A stretch of 64,000 nucleotides of DNA from Paragordius varius (GCA_964247055.1 OZ176052.1:496001-560000); one strand, 5' to 3'; shown: positions 1-12,480, numbered from the stretch's first letter. Notes: generated from the sequence alone by a model not told the origin. Program-made: numbers and translations.

Positions 1-687
1 GATAAATTCTCATAATAACTCTGCTAATATTTAATAATTGCATATAAAAATGTGCCAAACATATCGATTCCGTGAACCCGCAAAATTCTCGAAAATTTCT
101 TAAAAATAATAATTTCTTAAATATTAATCTTGTATAATTTCGAATCTTCGTTAAATAAACGCTAAAGGTTACTTCACTATTTATTAACTAAGGTAAAGAA
201 TTTATATTATAAATTTATTTCAAATGTAATGTTGATAATCAATAATAATATGTTATTTGTATAAACACTCCCCATTATATTTGCAAATGGACTCCTAACA
301 AATGAGTAGTGTGGTAAAATAATAAACAGTATTTTAAGAGCGAATGGTTTCATCAACTTAATAATTATTAAGGGGCTTAATATGTAGAAAAATCTGCGAC
401 ATTAAACAAGATACGTATTAAAGAGTTTGAGAAACTTCAATAAATGCATATTGTATTAATTGTTTATCTTTTGGTGCCTTATTTTATAGAGTTTGGCTGA
501 AAATCATCAAAATAATTTTCGCAAAATTCGAATGGGTGGCAAAAAAATGTTACATTCATAACCAAAAGACTTGACTTGTGTATTTTTTTTCACTGATCTT
601 CAAGTATACACTTGCTGGCTTAAATAAACATGCTCAACTTGGCACACTTGATTTACAAGTCAAGTGCGACTATTTTATCACCCACCC
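1..687 (-). mobile_element. TIR DNA element X, copy cut by window edge
   Basis: This stretch is an inverted, diverged copy of the element at 25844-26866. Shared landmarks are the run ending in CACCCACCC at 687, the 'cacttgacttgtaag' subterminal block read on the minus strand, and a long AT-rich interior. The copy ends at 687 and is followed by ATA, the same three bases that flank the full copy, so ATA may be its target duplication. It sits inside repeat R. No coding capacity is visible. Confidence 0.6.
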
Positions 688-2095
688 ATAATATTTTATG
701 AAAAATTTAGCTATATTTTATGAATGTAGATTTAGCTTTAACCAAAAAAATTTTAATACATTCGCAAATTTTTCTATTTTCTGATATCGAACTCTTAGCA
801 CAAAAGTGTAACTTCACGTGTAAGCCTTAAACCAAAAGCATCATTCCTGCATTTTACTATCGTAATATAAATATTTCATCATTTTATCCTTATAATACTA
901 AACAATGTTTGATAATTATAATAAAATAGTTAAAACCAGTATTATAGTTAAAAGATTGAGCTCTGAGATATGTAACTTTCCCAATATGTCATCGCGGACA
1001 AAAAAGTTAAACAGGTCATGAAGTGCTAATTCAAGCAAAAATTCATAAGGCTTGAATGCACGGGCAAAATTAGACATAAATATAAATCTATATTTTCAAA
1101 ATAAAATATTATGTTATACTTTAAATGCTGTTCGCAATCATCATGGTTTTATTTTAATTTATTTTACATATACATATTTTTTAAATACTACATATTTTCG
1201 ACATGCTTCCACCATTTTTTATTATCGCGCATTTCTCTTAGTGTTTAACACTTGGATACAACACATTCATTTTAGTCTTTCGATTTCGGGGTAGTAATAC
1301 CCCAGGACTGTTTAAAATTATCTTTAAAAATTATGGAAGGAATCGAAACCTCGGCGTTTTGCACTTACAATAAATCGAAATATATAAAAAAATTATACAA
1401 AAATACTTGATATTACATATTTTAAGGTAAAAACTAAATAAAAAATTTAGTCAGCGTGACATGTCTGCAATGGTAAAATTGAAAAATAATATAAAATAAA
1501 CCGCTTTTTTAAATTCTAATGTTAGTTGTAATTTAAATAATAAATTAGCTTTAATTTACCCTTAAAATTAAATGGACGATATTTTGCAAATATTTTGTAA
1601 AATAAAAATGGCGTCAAAGTTGACATGGAACTTTTTTCTCCAAAACAATATTTTATTTGGATATTTTGGCATATTTATATAATTTTTATTAGGATATGAG
1701 CATAAATTTAAATTGGAACCGTTTCGTACAGTAGTTTTTCAAAAATCCTAACTCAAATTTGATCTGGGGTATTTAGATACCCCAATTTGAATCGAAGTGT
1801 TAAATCAATTATTATTATCCCTATTTTTTAAATAAATGTTTTATATTCACTAGATTTATTTTAAACTTTTAATGGTTAAATAGGTTCATGAGGGCCTTCA
1901 TTGTATTATTTCTATCTATTGATTTTTAAACGCCATAGAACATTAAAATTTAGTAATAATTTGCCTAATGACATTTGTTTTCCATTTTTAATAATACTAC
2001 TTAATTAATATTCACTCAAGTATGTTTTCAATCACATTATCTCATATAAATTAGATATGGAAATGTCAGAAAAGAATAAAAGTAAATAATGAAAA
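688..2095 (+). repeat. Repeat R, copy 1, interrupted by a TTAA MITE
   Basis: Non-coding AT-rich repeat matching 29450-30510 in the same orientation and part of 62700-63085. Landmarks include a block with 'gtaagcc(c)taaaaccaaaa', 'cagtattatagtta', and 'catcgcgga'. Comparison with the second copy shows that 1245-1803 is a later MITE insertion, because sequence on either side is contiguous at about 30255. R lies next to a LINE 3' end here and next to the U2 gene at 30.5 kb, so it may be ancestral flank of the U2 locus. Confidence 0.6.
1245..1803 (+). mobile_element. TTAA-flanked MITE, family T1, copy 1
   Basis: Flanked by TTAA on both sides. The left end reads TTAACACTTGGATAC and the right end reads ATCGAAGTGTTAA, forming an inverted repeat. 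Near each end lies a GGGGTA...TACCCC palindrome, so each end can fold into a subterminal hairpin. The uninterrupted copy of repeat R at about 30255 serves as the empty site. TTAA targeting is typical of piggyBac-type transposases; that assignment is inference, since no transposase is encoded. Confidence 0.75.
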
Positions 2096-4208
2096 AAGAA
2101 CGAATTTAAATGCTGTGTTTGTTTAATACTAGAGTAATGACTTATTCATATTTGTTAATGTTTTTTTGATGTGGGGGATTAGATCCAATGATCCAAATGA
2201 GCTCCATAGTTCAGAGCTATAAAAAATGGTACTGCTTACCATTTGCTCGATGATCGTGGATGGTTCTTGTGCTCGGCATAAATTATTAATGATTAAGTCA
2301 TTTTTTGGATGCCAAACACCAAGAGTTCCAACCACCAGATTTCTATACTCTTGTATCGCGTTTCCATTATTGGCATGTATTTGTCAAATTTATTTTGAAA
2401 GGCATCGTTCAAGGATTGGGATTTGTTTTCGAATTGGCAGATCACATCGTTTATATAGCAGTTATTTTTATTGGTTACTATCAGGTCGGGTTTCAAGCGC
2501 AATTGGGTTGGGGAAGGAATTTTCATGTAATATTCTTGTGTCCTCGTTAATATGAGTTTTCAGAATTTGCAGACATGCATTGTGGAGTTTAATCCAGTGC
2601 GGAGAGTATCGAAGGCAATGATTCAACACATGGGGGAGTGTTTATATGCCTTCCCACATCTCCTGCACAATGGATTTTTAGTCGACCCTGGACGGCTGTT
2701 CACAGGCAGCAGATTAAGGGGTGCCTTGTTAATAAACCGTCAGGTTTTGAAGGATGTATACGTTCCGGTCAGGGTAAAGTGAGATGAGACAGGATGATGT
2801 TGGATGGCCTCAATCACTTTACCCTGATTAGGACAGTCAGTTAATGATTGTAAGCTGTGTTTAGCATATCTTTTGGATAGGGATAGTATAATAATTTTTC
2901 AGGCATTCGGGTCGATGTTTACCGAGTGCCCTTTTATGAAGGGTATGGAATTTTGAAATTCCCATGCCAGGTCAAGTCTTTTAGAGGCTTGCCTGGCTTT
3001 TGTATATATGGATAAGCATCCTGTCGTTTTGATTTGTATTTCATTATTTAAGTATTGGTTTAATTGAATATCGTTAGTGGTGGTTGACTTTGTATGTCCA
3101 GATACGGTATGTTTTAAATCATTAATCGCTTGAGCTGCTAAATATTGATCATGAGACGTTAATAGTTTGTAAGTTGAATCAATTATAAAGTTGTCATGCA
3201 GGTTTGCTAGCTGTGGCAGACCAAGTCCGCCTGCTTTGGTGGGGGCATAGAAATAGTTAGTATTGGCTGTTGGGGGTAATGCTGTTCTTTTTTTATCTGG
3301 GAACGAATTTTATTATCTGATTTGGTTAGCTCGGTTTTTTTTATTGCTTCCATTCTGAGGGAGTGGATAATGGTGGGAAATATGAATGTTTTAAGGAAGT
3401 CTAATTTTTGCCACGGTGCCAGATTCGATTGTGTTATATTGTTTACCAGGTTATCCAGTTCTTGGATTTTAAGGGGGTGCTAAGGGCGACATTGGTTTGT
3501 CAAGGTATGAAATGGATTTTCCTTCAGAGATTTGCTCGATGATTTGATTATGTATGGTTATTGTAGGATTTGGCGAGTTAATACTAAGAAGAGCAGATTT
3601 GTTGGCATTTATTGTTATGTTATGTGATTGAAGCCAATGCTCTGCGGTGAGGATGGTTTTTTGGAGAGCATCGGCTTGGTGCGCGATAATTACCAAATCA
3701 TCGGCATACGCAAGGGATGTGGAGGATGTGATTAACAACTCTAAGAGAGGGTTGATGGCCAGGTTGAATAACGTTCCGGAGACAAGACAGCCCTGTTTAA
3801 TGCCCTTGTGAAATGGAATAGGATCTGTGAGTCCGGCTTGCGTATATATTTGGGTTTTAAAGTTGGTTATATTTTGAATAATAATATTTTTAATGTTGTG
3901 TTTATTGGAATTTGACAAATTGTATTAATAAGTATGTTATGGGGAATTGAGTCAAAGGCCTTGTTGATATCGAGAAATGCTATAAATAGTCTATGCTTAT
4001 CTTGTTTCACACTCTTAATTTTTTGTTCAATCACATAGTTGTGCTCTAATACCCCATCAAAGGGCATAAAGCCTTTTTGAATAGAGTAAATTAAGGTTTT
4101 GTCTATTATGGTTTTGAGTAAGGTTTGGTTCACATATTTAAAGAAAATTCTATAGTTTATTAAATATAGTTATGGGTCTAAAAATGTTTATGTCGTTTAT
4201 GTTACCCT
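2096..4208 (-). mobile_element. RLE-type LINE copy A (U2-associated family), decayed
   Basis: Minus-strand non-LTR retrotransposon with reverse transcriptase then endonuclease. Visible RT blocks are HKKG near 4205, FLDINKAFDS near 3975, GIKQGCLVSGTLFNLAINP near 3800 and LAYADDLVII near 3700. Further on come the CRRCGKA zinc-knuckle start near 2660 and the KPDLIVTNKN..INDV endonuclease core near 2470. This order matches R2, NeSL and Utopia elements that use a restriction-like endonuclease. The frame is broken in several places, for example near 4140 and 2620. Its 3' end abuts repeat R with no U2 sequence between. It is cut at 4208, where copy B begins in the opposite orientation. Confidence 0.85.
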
Positions 4209-5691
4209 TTTTGTGCCTCGAGCAAATCTCTGAAGAAAAATCCATCTCATACCTTGGCAAACCAATTTCGCTCTTAGCACCCCCCAAAAATACCCAAGAA
4301 CTGGATAACCTGGTTGACAATATAATACAATCCAATCTGGCACCGTGGCAGAAATTAGACTGCCTTAAAACATTCATTTTTCCTACCATTATCCACTCCC
4401 TCAGAGTGGGAGCATTGAAAAAAACCGATCTAACTAAATCTGATAATAAGATTCGATCTCTGATCAAAAAAATTACAGCCTTACCCGCCAGTGCCAATAC
4501 CAATTATTTCTACGCACCCACAAAAGCTGGCGATCTCGGTTTATCTCAGCTTGGCATTCTACATGATGCATATTTAATTGACTCAACTTACAAACTCCTC
4601 ACTTCTCCCGATGAAAAATTAGCAGACCAAACCAAAATCCATCTTAAACATACAATAGCTAAACATACAAACTCAACCTCCACTAACGATACTGAGTTAA
4701 ACCAATACTTCAATAATGAAATACAGATCAAAACTACTGGATGCTCATCCTTATACACCAAAGCCAGGCAAGCCTCTAAAAGGCTTGACCTGGCATGGGA
4801 ATTTCAAAATTCCATACCCTTCATAAAAGGGCACTCGGTAAACATCGACCCGAATGCCTGAAAAATTATTATACTATCCCTATCCAAAAGATATGTTAAA
4901 CACAGCTTACAATCATTAACTGACTGTCCTAATCAAAGTAAAGTGATTGAGGCCATCCAACATCATCCTGCCTCATCTCACTTTACCCTGACCGGAACAT
5001 ATACATCGTTCAAAACCTGGCGGTTTATTCACAAGGCTCGCCTTAATCTGCTGCCTGTGAATAGCCGTCCAGGGTCAGCTAAAAATCCATTGTGCAGGAG
5101 ATGTGGGAAGGCATATAAATACTCCCCCATGTGTTGAATCATTGCCTTCGATACTCTCCGCACTGGATTAAACGCGACAATGCATGTCTGCAAATTTTGA
5201 AAACTCATATTAACGAGGGTACAAGATTATTACATGAAAATTCCTTCCCCAACCCAATTGCCCTTGAAACCCGACCTGATAGTAACCAATAAAAATGACT
5301 ATATAATCGATGTGATCTGCCAATTCGAAAACAAATCCCAATCCTTGAACGATGCCTCAAAATAAAATTGACAAATACAATCAGTTGATACCATTAATGC
5401 AAACACAATACAAAAGTATAGAACGCTGGTAGTCGGAGCTCTTGGTGCTAGGCATCCAAAAAATGACTTGATCATTAATAAATCATGCCGAGCACGAGAA
5501 GCATTCACGATCTTTGTAAGCAGTATCAACTTTTTTATCTTATCCAATGATTATATTTGATCTAATCCTCACCATACATCAAAAAATCTTAACAAATATG
5601 AATAAGTTATTACTATAGTATTAAACAAACACATCATTTATATTCGTTCTTTATTTCCTTCTTAAAATCTAAACATATTTAATAAAATCAT
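4209..5691 (+). mobile_element. RLE-type LINE copy B, joined to U2
   Basis: Plus-strand copy of the same family as A, starting inside the RT thumb region (EQISEEKSISYLGKP), which matches A near 3530. An open frame runs to 4861 through the thumb and linker. The zinc knuckle is CRRCGK with the His-Cys half (PHVLNHC) displaced by a frameshift near 5125. The endonuclease core KPDLIVTNKN..IIDV lies near 5270-5310. The 3' untranslated part ends at about 5691 and is followed directly by U2 sequence, the expected product of insertion into a U2 gene. Confidence 0.85.
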
Positions 5692-5836
5692 TCTGTTCTT
5701 ATTGGCCTAATACCTGATACGACCGCTAAAGAGGTCAATGATATTATTTTTTGGAGATTTTGGGAAGGTGCTCTGAGATTGCCTATCCCTTTCCATCGGG
5801 TCAACCTGGTATTGCGGTGCCTCCAAATGTCGCCCA
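5692..5836 (+). pseudogene. U2 snRNA 3' portion downstream of LINE copy B
   Basis: Begins TCTGTTCTTAT, corresponding to about nucleotide 40 of the complete U2 gene at 30792-30980, and continues through the Sm-like TTTTTTGGAG and the GGTCAACCTGGTATTGC stem-loop block. Nucleotides 1-39 are missing and replaced by the LINE 3' end. Scattered substitutions show it is not a working gene. Confidence 0.85.
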
Positions 5837-6180
5837 AACACAATCATTTTAATTTTTTTTAAACAAATAGATAAAATCAGTCTTAAGAATGTGTATCTAT
5901 ATCAAGCCACTTCTATATATACCGGAGATCACTAAAACTCCAAAAATAAAAAAAAACATTAGGGACCGAAAAATTTTAAGTGATATTTTAACAAATTGAC
6001 AAACATACTTGGGTCAACAATTAAAGTGTGATAAAATGGTTTGCCAACACAAAAAATATTACTATTATTTAGTGAGAATTACGAATTCACTAAAAAGTAA
6101 AATAATTTTTATAGCGTTAAAAATAATAAGGTGTCAAGAAAATAAATATTAAAATTCAAATATAAAATTTATAATTCTTA
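5837..6180 (+). other. U2 downstream flank
   Basis: Sequence after the U2 3' end that resembles the 3' flank of the complete U2 gene (30540-30791, minus) and of the U2 fragment at 11234. Shared marks are CACAATCATT and, about 80 bases on, 'tatcaagccactt' followed by 'ctccaaaaa'. The shared flank argues that these are duplicated U2 loci rather than copies of the RNA. No gene is seen. Confidence 0.55.
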
Positions 6181-6330
6181 ATGGTACTCAAGGCGTACCA
6201 AGAAAAGGGGGTAGCAGACCCACGTCGCCCTCTGTCCACAAAAGACGTCCCTTGTTGCCCTTCCATACACGAGTCAATGGTAGTTCAATGACAGCCGTCT
6301 AGTTACGTCGAGGTTCGGGTTGACTTCTAG
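6181..6330. other. GC-richer island of unknown origin
   Basis: About 150 bases clearly richer in G and C than the surroundings. A GGTTCGGGTT stretch vaguely recalls a Pol III B box, but no convincing A box or tRNA fold was found. From 6331 to about 6960 the sequence is AT-rich and I see nothing in it. Confidence 0.3.
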
Positions 6331-6959
6331 GGATATAATGATAAGTTTTATATATAAGACAAGTATAAAATAAAATCAAGAAATATTTGATATTTTACAC
6401 GTAAAATAAATCTTATCAACTATATCCTATATGTTTATACTAATAGGATTTTATAGCAAAACATTCTTAAAAATATAACGTATGTATATTCTAACTTAAT
6501 TTAACCGAGTGCCTATTTATCATATTGTTACAGTATTTATCTTGATTAATACGATTTTGTAGATCATTATTTAACTTTAATTAGTGTGTGTTTTGCTAGT
6601 AATATGTAATTCCGTTTTTAGTGTTTAGGTTTTTTTAGATCATAAATTCCAATTGGCATTCATAAAATCTGGATATTTAAATCAAATTTTCTTCCTTTAT
6701 ATTATTAATTTGAACATTTAAAGACAGATAAAATTGAAGTTTCATCAATCAATATCATAATTTAAATAACTTCTTTTCCTTGTAATACCTTGTTAACATG
6801 CCTTCGTAATCATTATCTTTTATCTTTAAATACAAGTTGTAATTTCCCTTTATAATATGATTGCTACATTTAAAATTCCGCATAACTTTGAAGTGTTATC
6901 TTTGGCATACGCCTATATAAAATTAATGTCAAGCATCCAGCATATTTTTATTATTATTT

Positions 6960-7317
6960 TTTTTGCAAAATATCGTGTTTATAAATAAGGCTAAAATTAA
7001 ATTTATTTTTTTAGTAAATCATATTTTACATTAAACAGAAAAAGTGGTATATTTTGCATTATTTTTATATTTAGCTTATGCAGACATGTCATGTTGGCTA
7101 AATTTTTACCTTTGGGTTTTACCTCTGAATAAGTAATATTAAGTATTTTTGAATAAATATCTTATTATATTTCTTGTCATTAATGCTATATAAGTGCAAG
7201 ATTTTACTAGGTTATCAATTTATTCTATATTTTTTGAAATACTTAATAAACAAGCCAGTGTAACTAAATACCCCAATTTGAATCGAAGGACTGAAATGAA
7301 AGCGTTGTAATCAAGTG
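6960..7317 (-). mobile_element. TTAA MITE family T1, inverted partial copy
   Basis: The right part (7262-7317) is the inverted left end of family T1, with TACCCCAATTTGAATCGAAG and a terminal AAGTGTTAA. The stretch with 'gcagacatgtcatg' at 7078 matches the interior of copy 1 in reverse. The far end could not be located. The remainder up to 7694 shows no gene. Confidence 0.55.
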
Positions 7318-7694
7318 TTAATCCACCCGTTTATTAAGACTAATGATCATTACAATATATTTGTAATTTGTTTTTTTGTCCACTGAGTACTTATAATACT
7401 TTTAAGCAATTTTAATTAGTAATTCTAATCGACATATTTTATGATCAGTTAATTACGCCTTTTTTATTTTTTGGATTCGATCTCGTTTACAGCAAAAATT
7501 TATCCATTCAACATATGATGTGCACATTTGTTTTGGCCTAATTCTATTGTTGGCTAATTGGTAACACAGTAGCTCGTGTTAAACAAATTTTGTTCATATT
7601 AAAAATGTTATAAAAATACAAAAAAATGTATAATTTCGAACATTTTGAAGTTATATTGTTTAAAAGTTTCCAAATTGTTTTCAATAATTGTGTT

Positions 7695-7844
7695 TGCGCC
7701 ACTCCTGGAGGTACTGCAATACCAGGTTGACCCGATGGAAAAAGATAGGCAAGCCCAGAGCGCTTCACCAAAATCTCCAAAAATAATCGTATATCATGGA
7801 CCTCTTTAGAGATCGTATCAGATAATAAACTTATAAGAACAGAT
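7695..7844 (-). pseudogene. U2 snRNA 3' portion beside LINE copy C
   Basis: Read on the minus strand it starts ATCTGTTCTTATAAG at 7844, about U2 nucleotide 39, and runs through CGACC/GATC, the Sm-like ATTTTTGGAG and the AACCTGGTATTGCAGTACC block to the 3' end. The LINE 3' end lies immediately upstream at 7845. It is one of the better preserved fragments. Confidence 0.88.
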
Positions 7845-10085
7845 TTTATTTATTATATATATGTGTGATTAATTATAACATATTTTTCAATAGATTGATC
7901 AACGCTGGCTATAAAATGAAGTCTTGCAAATTTATATATTAAATTTTTAATAAATTTTGAAATATATTTTACGTTATAAAAATGGGGAAGAAACCCCGGA
8001 CGGGATTGGAAAAAAACTATCCCAAAGCAATCTTTGGTTGATCCTGTTGGTTTGATTCTCGCACAATTCCGTTTCCATTCGACGTCTGTTGATTGTATTA
8101 TTGAGGAATTGACCAAAGTAACAGTGCTGAGTCCTGTTGTCATTTGTGATGTTGATTGATAATGATCACCATTGGTTGGGTTCTAGGTATATGTTTGGGC
8201 ACTAGCTAAGAATTGGTCGGAATCTCTGTCGGGAAGTTCCTCCATTTTTAAACCCGTACCAGAGCCGTGATGAGTGTCGTATTGTAAAACTTATCATCAG
8301 GCTTCCAAGCCAAAAAAAATAGAGAAACTGGGTGTAATATGCTTCGACCATTCGTCGTTTTTCGGATACCATGATCCTAAACTTCCGACGACTAGTGTAA
8401 ATATTTTGACTTTGTTTGAGTTATCAGATAATAAGGACATTAAAGGGGTATATTTTTCCACCTAATTGTTCCAGAAGGCCTCCAACCGATCATCTAAAGG
8501 ACAGTCACATCGATGATATAGATTATCCCTCGGTATTTAGCCACTAGATCTAGTTTAAGGGGGAGGGAAGCTGGGTAGGAGTTCTCAAATATATTTTCAA
8601 CGCCACAAGAATGTGTTTTAATTATATTGACGATGAAATCATGCCGAGCTTTCCATGAACGCGAATATCTTAAACAATGAATAAAAAGGGGTAAAGTTTC
8701 CAGGTGACGCCTGCATCGTCGACATGAGGGTTGTGAGAAGAACCTGGATGCGCGTTCGTAGGAAGTAGATTAAATCGGGGCTCGATAATGAGTCTTCAAT
8801 CCCGAAAAAAAGTACCTCACCCGAAGGTTATAAATGAGGAGCTGGCTTTGTGGAAGAAAACTACCTCGATAGCACGGCTTTGGGATGGACACGCGATAAG
8901 GCTGTTTAAAAACGAACAAGTATATTTAGAATAAATTGGATGAACAAGTACGCGACACGACAAGTCAATATTAAGCTTTCTTTTATAAAGAGCTGGGAAT
9001 TAAATTATTAAGATTGGATGCCAAGCGAGATTGGCTGAAGATGTTGAAGGTTAAGATTGTTTAAACCTGATAAAAATTCAAAGGTCTTGGATTCAAAAGG
9101 GGTTTCAAATTTTTTCCTTTAAGAAATGGTGGCTAGAAGAGTAGAATAGGCGTGTTCAGAATGAACGGATCAGAGCTAGTTAGGAGCCTGAGTCAGTCTT
9201 TATATATCGGGAAGAAAAAATGTTTTAGAGACGTCTAGACCTGCTTCAAAGACTGGGATGTAATAGTGGATGTTCATTGAGAAAGCGATGTGATTTTCTT
9301 TGGAGTATGAAGACACCGAACCCATACGAAATTTATGGATCAGTGTACAAACGTTTTTAAAGCATCCAGCATCTGCCTTCAGGTTGGATGAACTATCATA
9401 AGTTGTCGGGAGGAACCACAATCCTATCTGGCTTATCATGAGTCTGGCCTTCCTGCAGAGTGGGAACCACGTGTCCATCTATCTCTATATGTGAAGTGGC
9501 TAAACTCCCTATGTAAGATATATGTTTAATAATTTTTATTTAAACGGTAGAGCAAACTGGCCCTAGAAAGGAATTGGCCACGAATGCACCATTAATCATT
9601 ATTATTGGATATGATTAAAAGTCATCTGCATAAGCGAGACTAGTGGTGTAATGAGTGTTGTTCAGGGAGGATATCAGAAGATTGATGACTGAATTAAAAA
9701 GATGGGGGAAAGAGGACATCCTTGGTAAGTTCCTCTTTTAAGAAAAATGAAGAAGGGTTGGCTCGTTTAAATTGCGAGTGTAGGAATTAAAGAAAAGATT
9801 AAACAGAATTGAAAACAAATTATCAGACATAACTATACCGCGAAGGTATATTATAAAATGGCGGAGGGAATCAAAAGAAGCAGCATCGAGCCCCAGAAGG
9901 AAGCAAGGGTGTCGATGATGCCGAAGACAATTTGTGAATGAGAAATGTTCGAGAATTCCATTATAAAGTATGAATCCTTTCTGATGGGGAAAACAATAAT
10001 TTTGGAAAGATAAATGGAGAGAGACTTTAAATAATGATAGAGATATTCTGTAGCTGGTGTCTAAAAGCAAAATGGGCCTAGGCGG
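7845..10085 (-). mobile_element. RLE-type LINE copy C, joined to U2
   Basis: Minus-strand copy of a second, more GC-rich subfamily. RT traces are QKGFILYNGILEH and LLGLDAASFDSL near 9900-9990 and SLAYADD near 9630. The C-terminal region near 8500-8900 carries NSLIACPSQ, KASSSFIT and an endonuclease core ending GIIYIIDVT, which match copy D. It has many frame breaks and is a clear pseudogene. The 3' untranslated part, with 'ccaacaggatcaa' on the minus strand, matches copies D and E. The 3' end meets U2 at 7844 and the 5' side meets copy D head to head near 10085. Confidence 0.8.
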
Positions 10086-11233
10086 AATTAGCAGCGTCGC
10101 CCAACTTGTTTCGTAAAATTTATTCTAAATTTACTAATTCGTTTTTAAAAAACCTTATCGCGTGTCCTTCGCAAGGCCGTGCCATCGAAGCAACCTCCCT
10201 ACACAAAGCTAGCTCCTCATTTATTACAGCCGGATCAGGCATTTCTTTTCGAGATTGGAGATTTATCCATCGGGCCCGCCTTAACTTACTTCCAACAAAC
10301 ACGCGACCCGGCTCTTCGCATAACCCCCCTGTCGGCGATGCGGGCGCCATCCTGAAACACTACCCCATATTTTTAACCATTGTTTTAGATATTCGCGCGT
10401 TCATAGAGAGCTCGGCATTCGTCACTATATTAAAAACACATTTTTCTTGTGGCGTTGAAATCATATCCGAGAACTCCTACCTAGCCTCCCTCCCCTATAA
10501 ACCTGATTTAGTGATTAAATTCCGCGGCATTATATACATCATCGACGTGACCTGTCCTTTCGATGATCGGTTGGCGGCCTTGGCTGGAAAAATAAGGTGA
10601 AAAAATTTACCTCTTTAATTCCCTTATTGTCTAATAACTCAAACGAAGTCAAGATACTCCCACTGGTGGTGGGAAGTTTAGGATCATGGTACCCAAAAAA
10701 CGACGAAGGTTAAAGAATATTACATCTAGTTCCTCTATTTCTCGGCTCAGAAGCCTGATGATAAGTTCTACAATACGACACTCATCACGGCTCTGGTACG
10801 AATTTAAAAATGGAGGAACTCCCGACAGAGATATAACCTCTAACCCGGCCCATGTACTTAGAACACAACCAATAGTGATCTTTTTCAATTAACATCACAA
10901 ATGATACCAGGACTTAGCCCTATTACTTTGGTCAATCTTTCAACAATACAACAATTGAATGAAAACTAAATTGTGCGAGATCAAATCAACCAACAGGATC
11001 AAACAAAGATTACTTTGGGAGAGTTTTTTTAACCACTTCCAGGGTTTTTTTCTCCTATTTTTTTCCTCTATTGGAAATTATTTTTTTACACGTAAAATAT
11101 TTTTATGACAAAATTTATTATAAATTTAAAATATTGATTCGTAAGTCTTCATTTCATAGCCAACAATGATTAATATATTAAAAAATACATTATAACTTAT
11201 ATTATACATATATTATATGTAAAATAAGTAAAA
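10086..11233 (+). mobile_element. RLE-type LINE copy D, joined to U2
   Basis: Plus-strand, 5'-truncated copy starting in the C-terminal region. An open frame of about 164 residues at 10106-10600 contains KNLIACPSQGR, the conserved FRDWRFIHRARLNLLP block, a degraded zinc knuckle (GDAGAILKHYP), and the endonuclease signature KPDLVIKFRGIIYIIDVT. The P-D...D pattern is the catalytic core of restriction-like endonucleases. The 3' untranslated region matches copy C in reverse. It ends at 11233 against U2 sequence. Confidence 0.85.
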
Positions 11234-11382
11234 ATCTATTCCTATCAGTTTAATATGTAATACGACCTCTATAGAGGTCCATGATACTAAATTAATTTTT
11301 GGCAAATTTCGGGAGGCGCTTTGAGCTTGCCTATTTCTCCCCATCAGGTCAACCTGGTATTGCAGTATCTCCAGGAGCTCAA
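11234..11382 (+). pseudogene. U2 snRNA 3' portion beside LINE copy D
   Basis: Starts ATCTATTCCTATCAG, again about U2 nucleotide 39, then TACGACCTCTATAGAGGTCC (stem-loop IIa-like), an Sm-like TTTTTGG and AACCTGGTATTGCAG. Nucleotides 1-38 are absent. Confidence 0.88.
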
Positions 11383-11592
11383 ACACAATCATTTAAACCA
11401 TTTTAAAAACCTTTTTGAAACAAATAATTTTTAACAAACTTTATAAAAAAATGATGATAGAAAAATGAAAAGTTTATAAGGATGATAATGTTGTGTATGT
11501 TATGATTTAAACAAATCAGTTATAATGTCTATCAATATCAGGCCACTTTTCTATTTATACCAGGAACCAAAACTCCAAAAACAAAAAAAAAC
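11383..11592 (+). other. U2 downstream flank, well preserved
   Basis: About 200 bases matching the flank of the complete U2 gene at 30540-30791 read in reverse. Shared runs include 'aaaaaatgatgatagaaaaatg'-like sequence and 'atatcaggccactttt' followed by 'ataccaggaacc'. This shows that the U2 fragment and its flank were duplicated as DNA. Confidence 0.65.
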
Positions 11593-11930
11593 ATATCTTA
11601 TTCCGCAATTACAATCCCAATTTAAAACAGTCCGGATTCTTCCACTAATCGTAGGAGCATTAGGTGCATGGCAACCAAAAAATATTATTCTTAATAAACT
11701 CTGCTCACCGCTAGATGCTCAAATAATTCGCAAGCAAATAGTAAGCAGTACCATTTTCTACAGCTCAAAAATATGGAGATTCTCAAAAAATTATGTAGGA
11801 AATATATAACCACCTTATTTTAAATAATCTATAAAATAATCAATTTATTCTCAGTACTATAACAAGTATAGCATTTATTATTTCTTCAACATTTGATATA
11901 ATCCTTGTAGTATAAAGTAATAATACACAC

Positions 11931-11937
<7 letters not shown>
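11593..11937 (+). mobile_element. RLE-type LINE copy H, 3' fragment
   Basis: A 94-codon open stretch contains LPLIVGALGAWQPKN followed by IILNKLCSP and VSSTIFYSS. These match the carboxy-terminal tail of copies A (TLGVWHPKNDLIINN, VSSTIFYSSELW) and B. Only the end of the element remains. It is followed by a TA microsatellite, a MITE, and then another U2 fragment. Confidence 0.7.

Positions 11938-11990
<53 letters not shown>
11938..11990. repeat. (TA)n microsatellite
   Basis: Roughly 26 uninterrupted TA units. Shorter TA runs occur at about 12414, 35062, 44958, 57380, 58226 and 58628, often at the edges of MITEs, as expected for elements targeting TA-rich DNA. Confidence 0.95.
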
Positions 11991-11993
<3 letters not shown>

Positions 11994-12009
11994 ACAATAT
12001 ATAATTTTT

Positions 12010-12480
12010 TTGTCCTTATTTACATTTTGGGGCAGTTTTATATCCCAGAGCTCAATTTTGTAAATAAATTACAGCTTTGGTTATTTTAGTTAAAATTGAA
12101 TTATCAATTTCTTTGTAGTTTACAGTTTTGTGACTTCTAGAGTCTAGAATTGTGACGCCTCCAAAACACTATATAAACGAACAAGTGATATAAAATACAG
12201 CAAGTATTTGCTGGTAAAATGTAGCCTGAAAGCTTTTTAAAGTTAAATATAATTATTGTTGCATTGGCGATTTAAATAAAATTATTGAAAAAATTAGCGG
12301 CATAATTGAGACGAATTTTTTTACTATTTTACATTGTATAAAATTTTTGAATGCGCCTAAAAGACTAAAGAAAGCATTTTAAATTTAGCTTAATACCTTA
12401 AATACTTTTAAGATATATATATATATATACAAATGGCTCTGGTATAGAAAATACCCCAAAAGGTAATGGTGTTTTAAATA
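12010..12480 (+). mobile_element. TTAA-type MITE, family T2
   Basis: Shares its interior with 42546-43072, notably ACAGTTTTGTGACTTCTAG at about 12119, followed by 'aaacgaacaag' and 'cctgaaagctttttaa'. Both ends carry a GGGGCA/TACCCC palindrome. The ends are eroded, so limits are approximate. It apparently separates LINE copy H from the U2 fragment at 12493. Confidence 0.6.

Noticed and set aside
4150-4503. Minus-strand open frame across 4209-4503 as a gene
   Set aside because: Above 4208 it is antisense to copy B. Only the part below 4208 belongs to copy A.
6181-6330. tRNA gene
   Set aside because: A weak B-box-like string is present, but no acceptor stem, D-arm or anticodon loop could be drawn.
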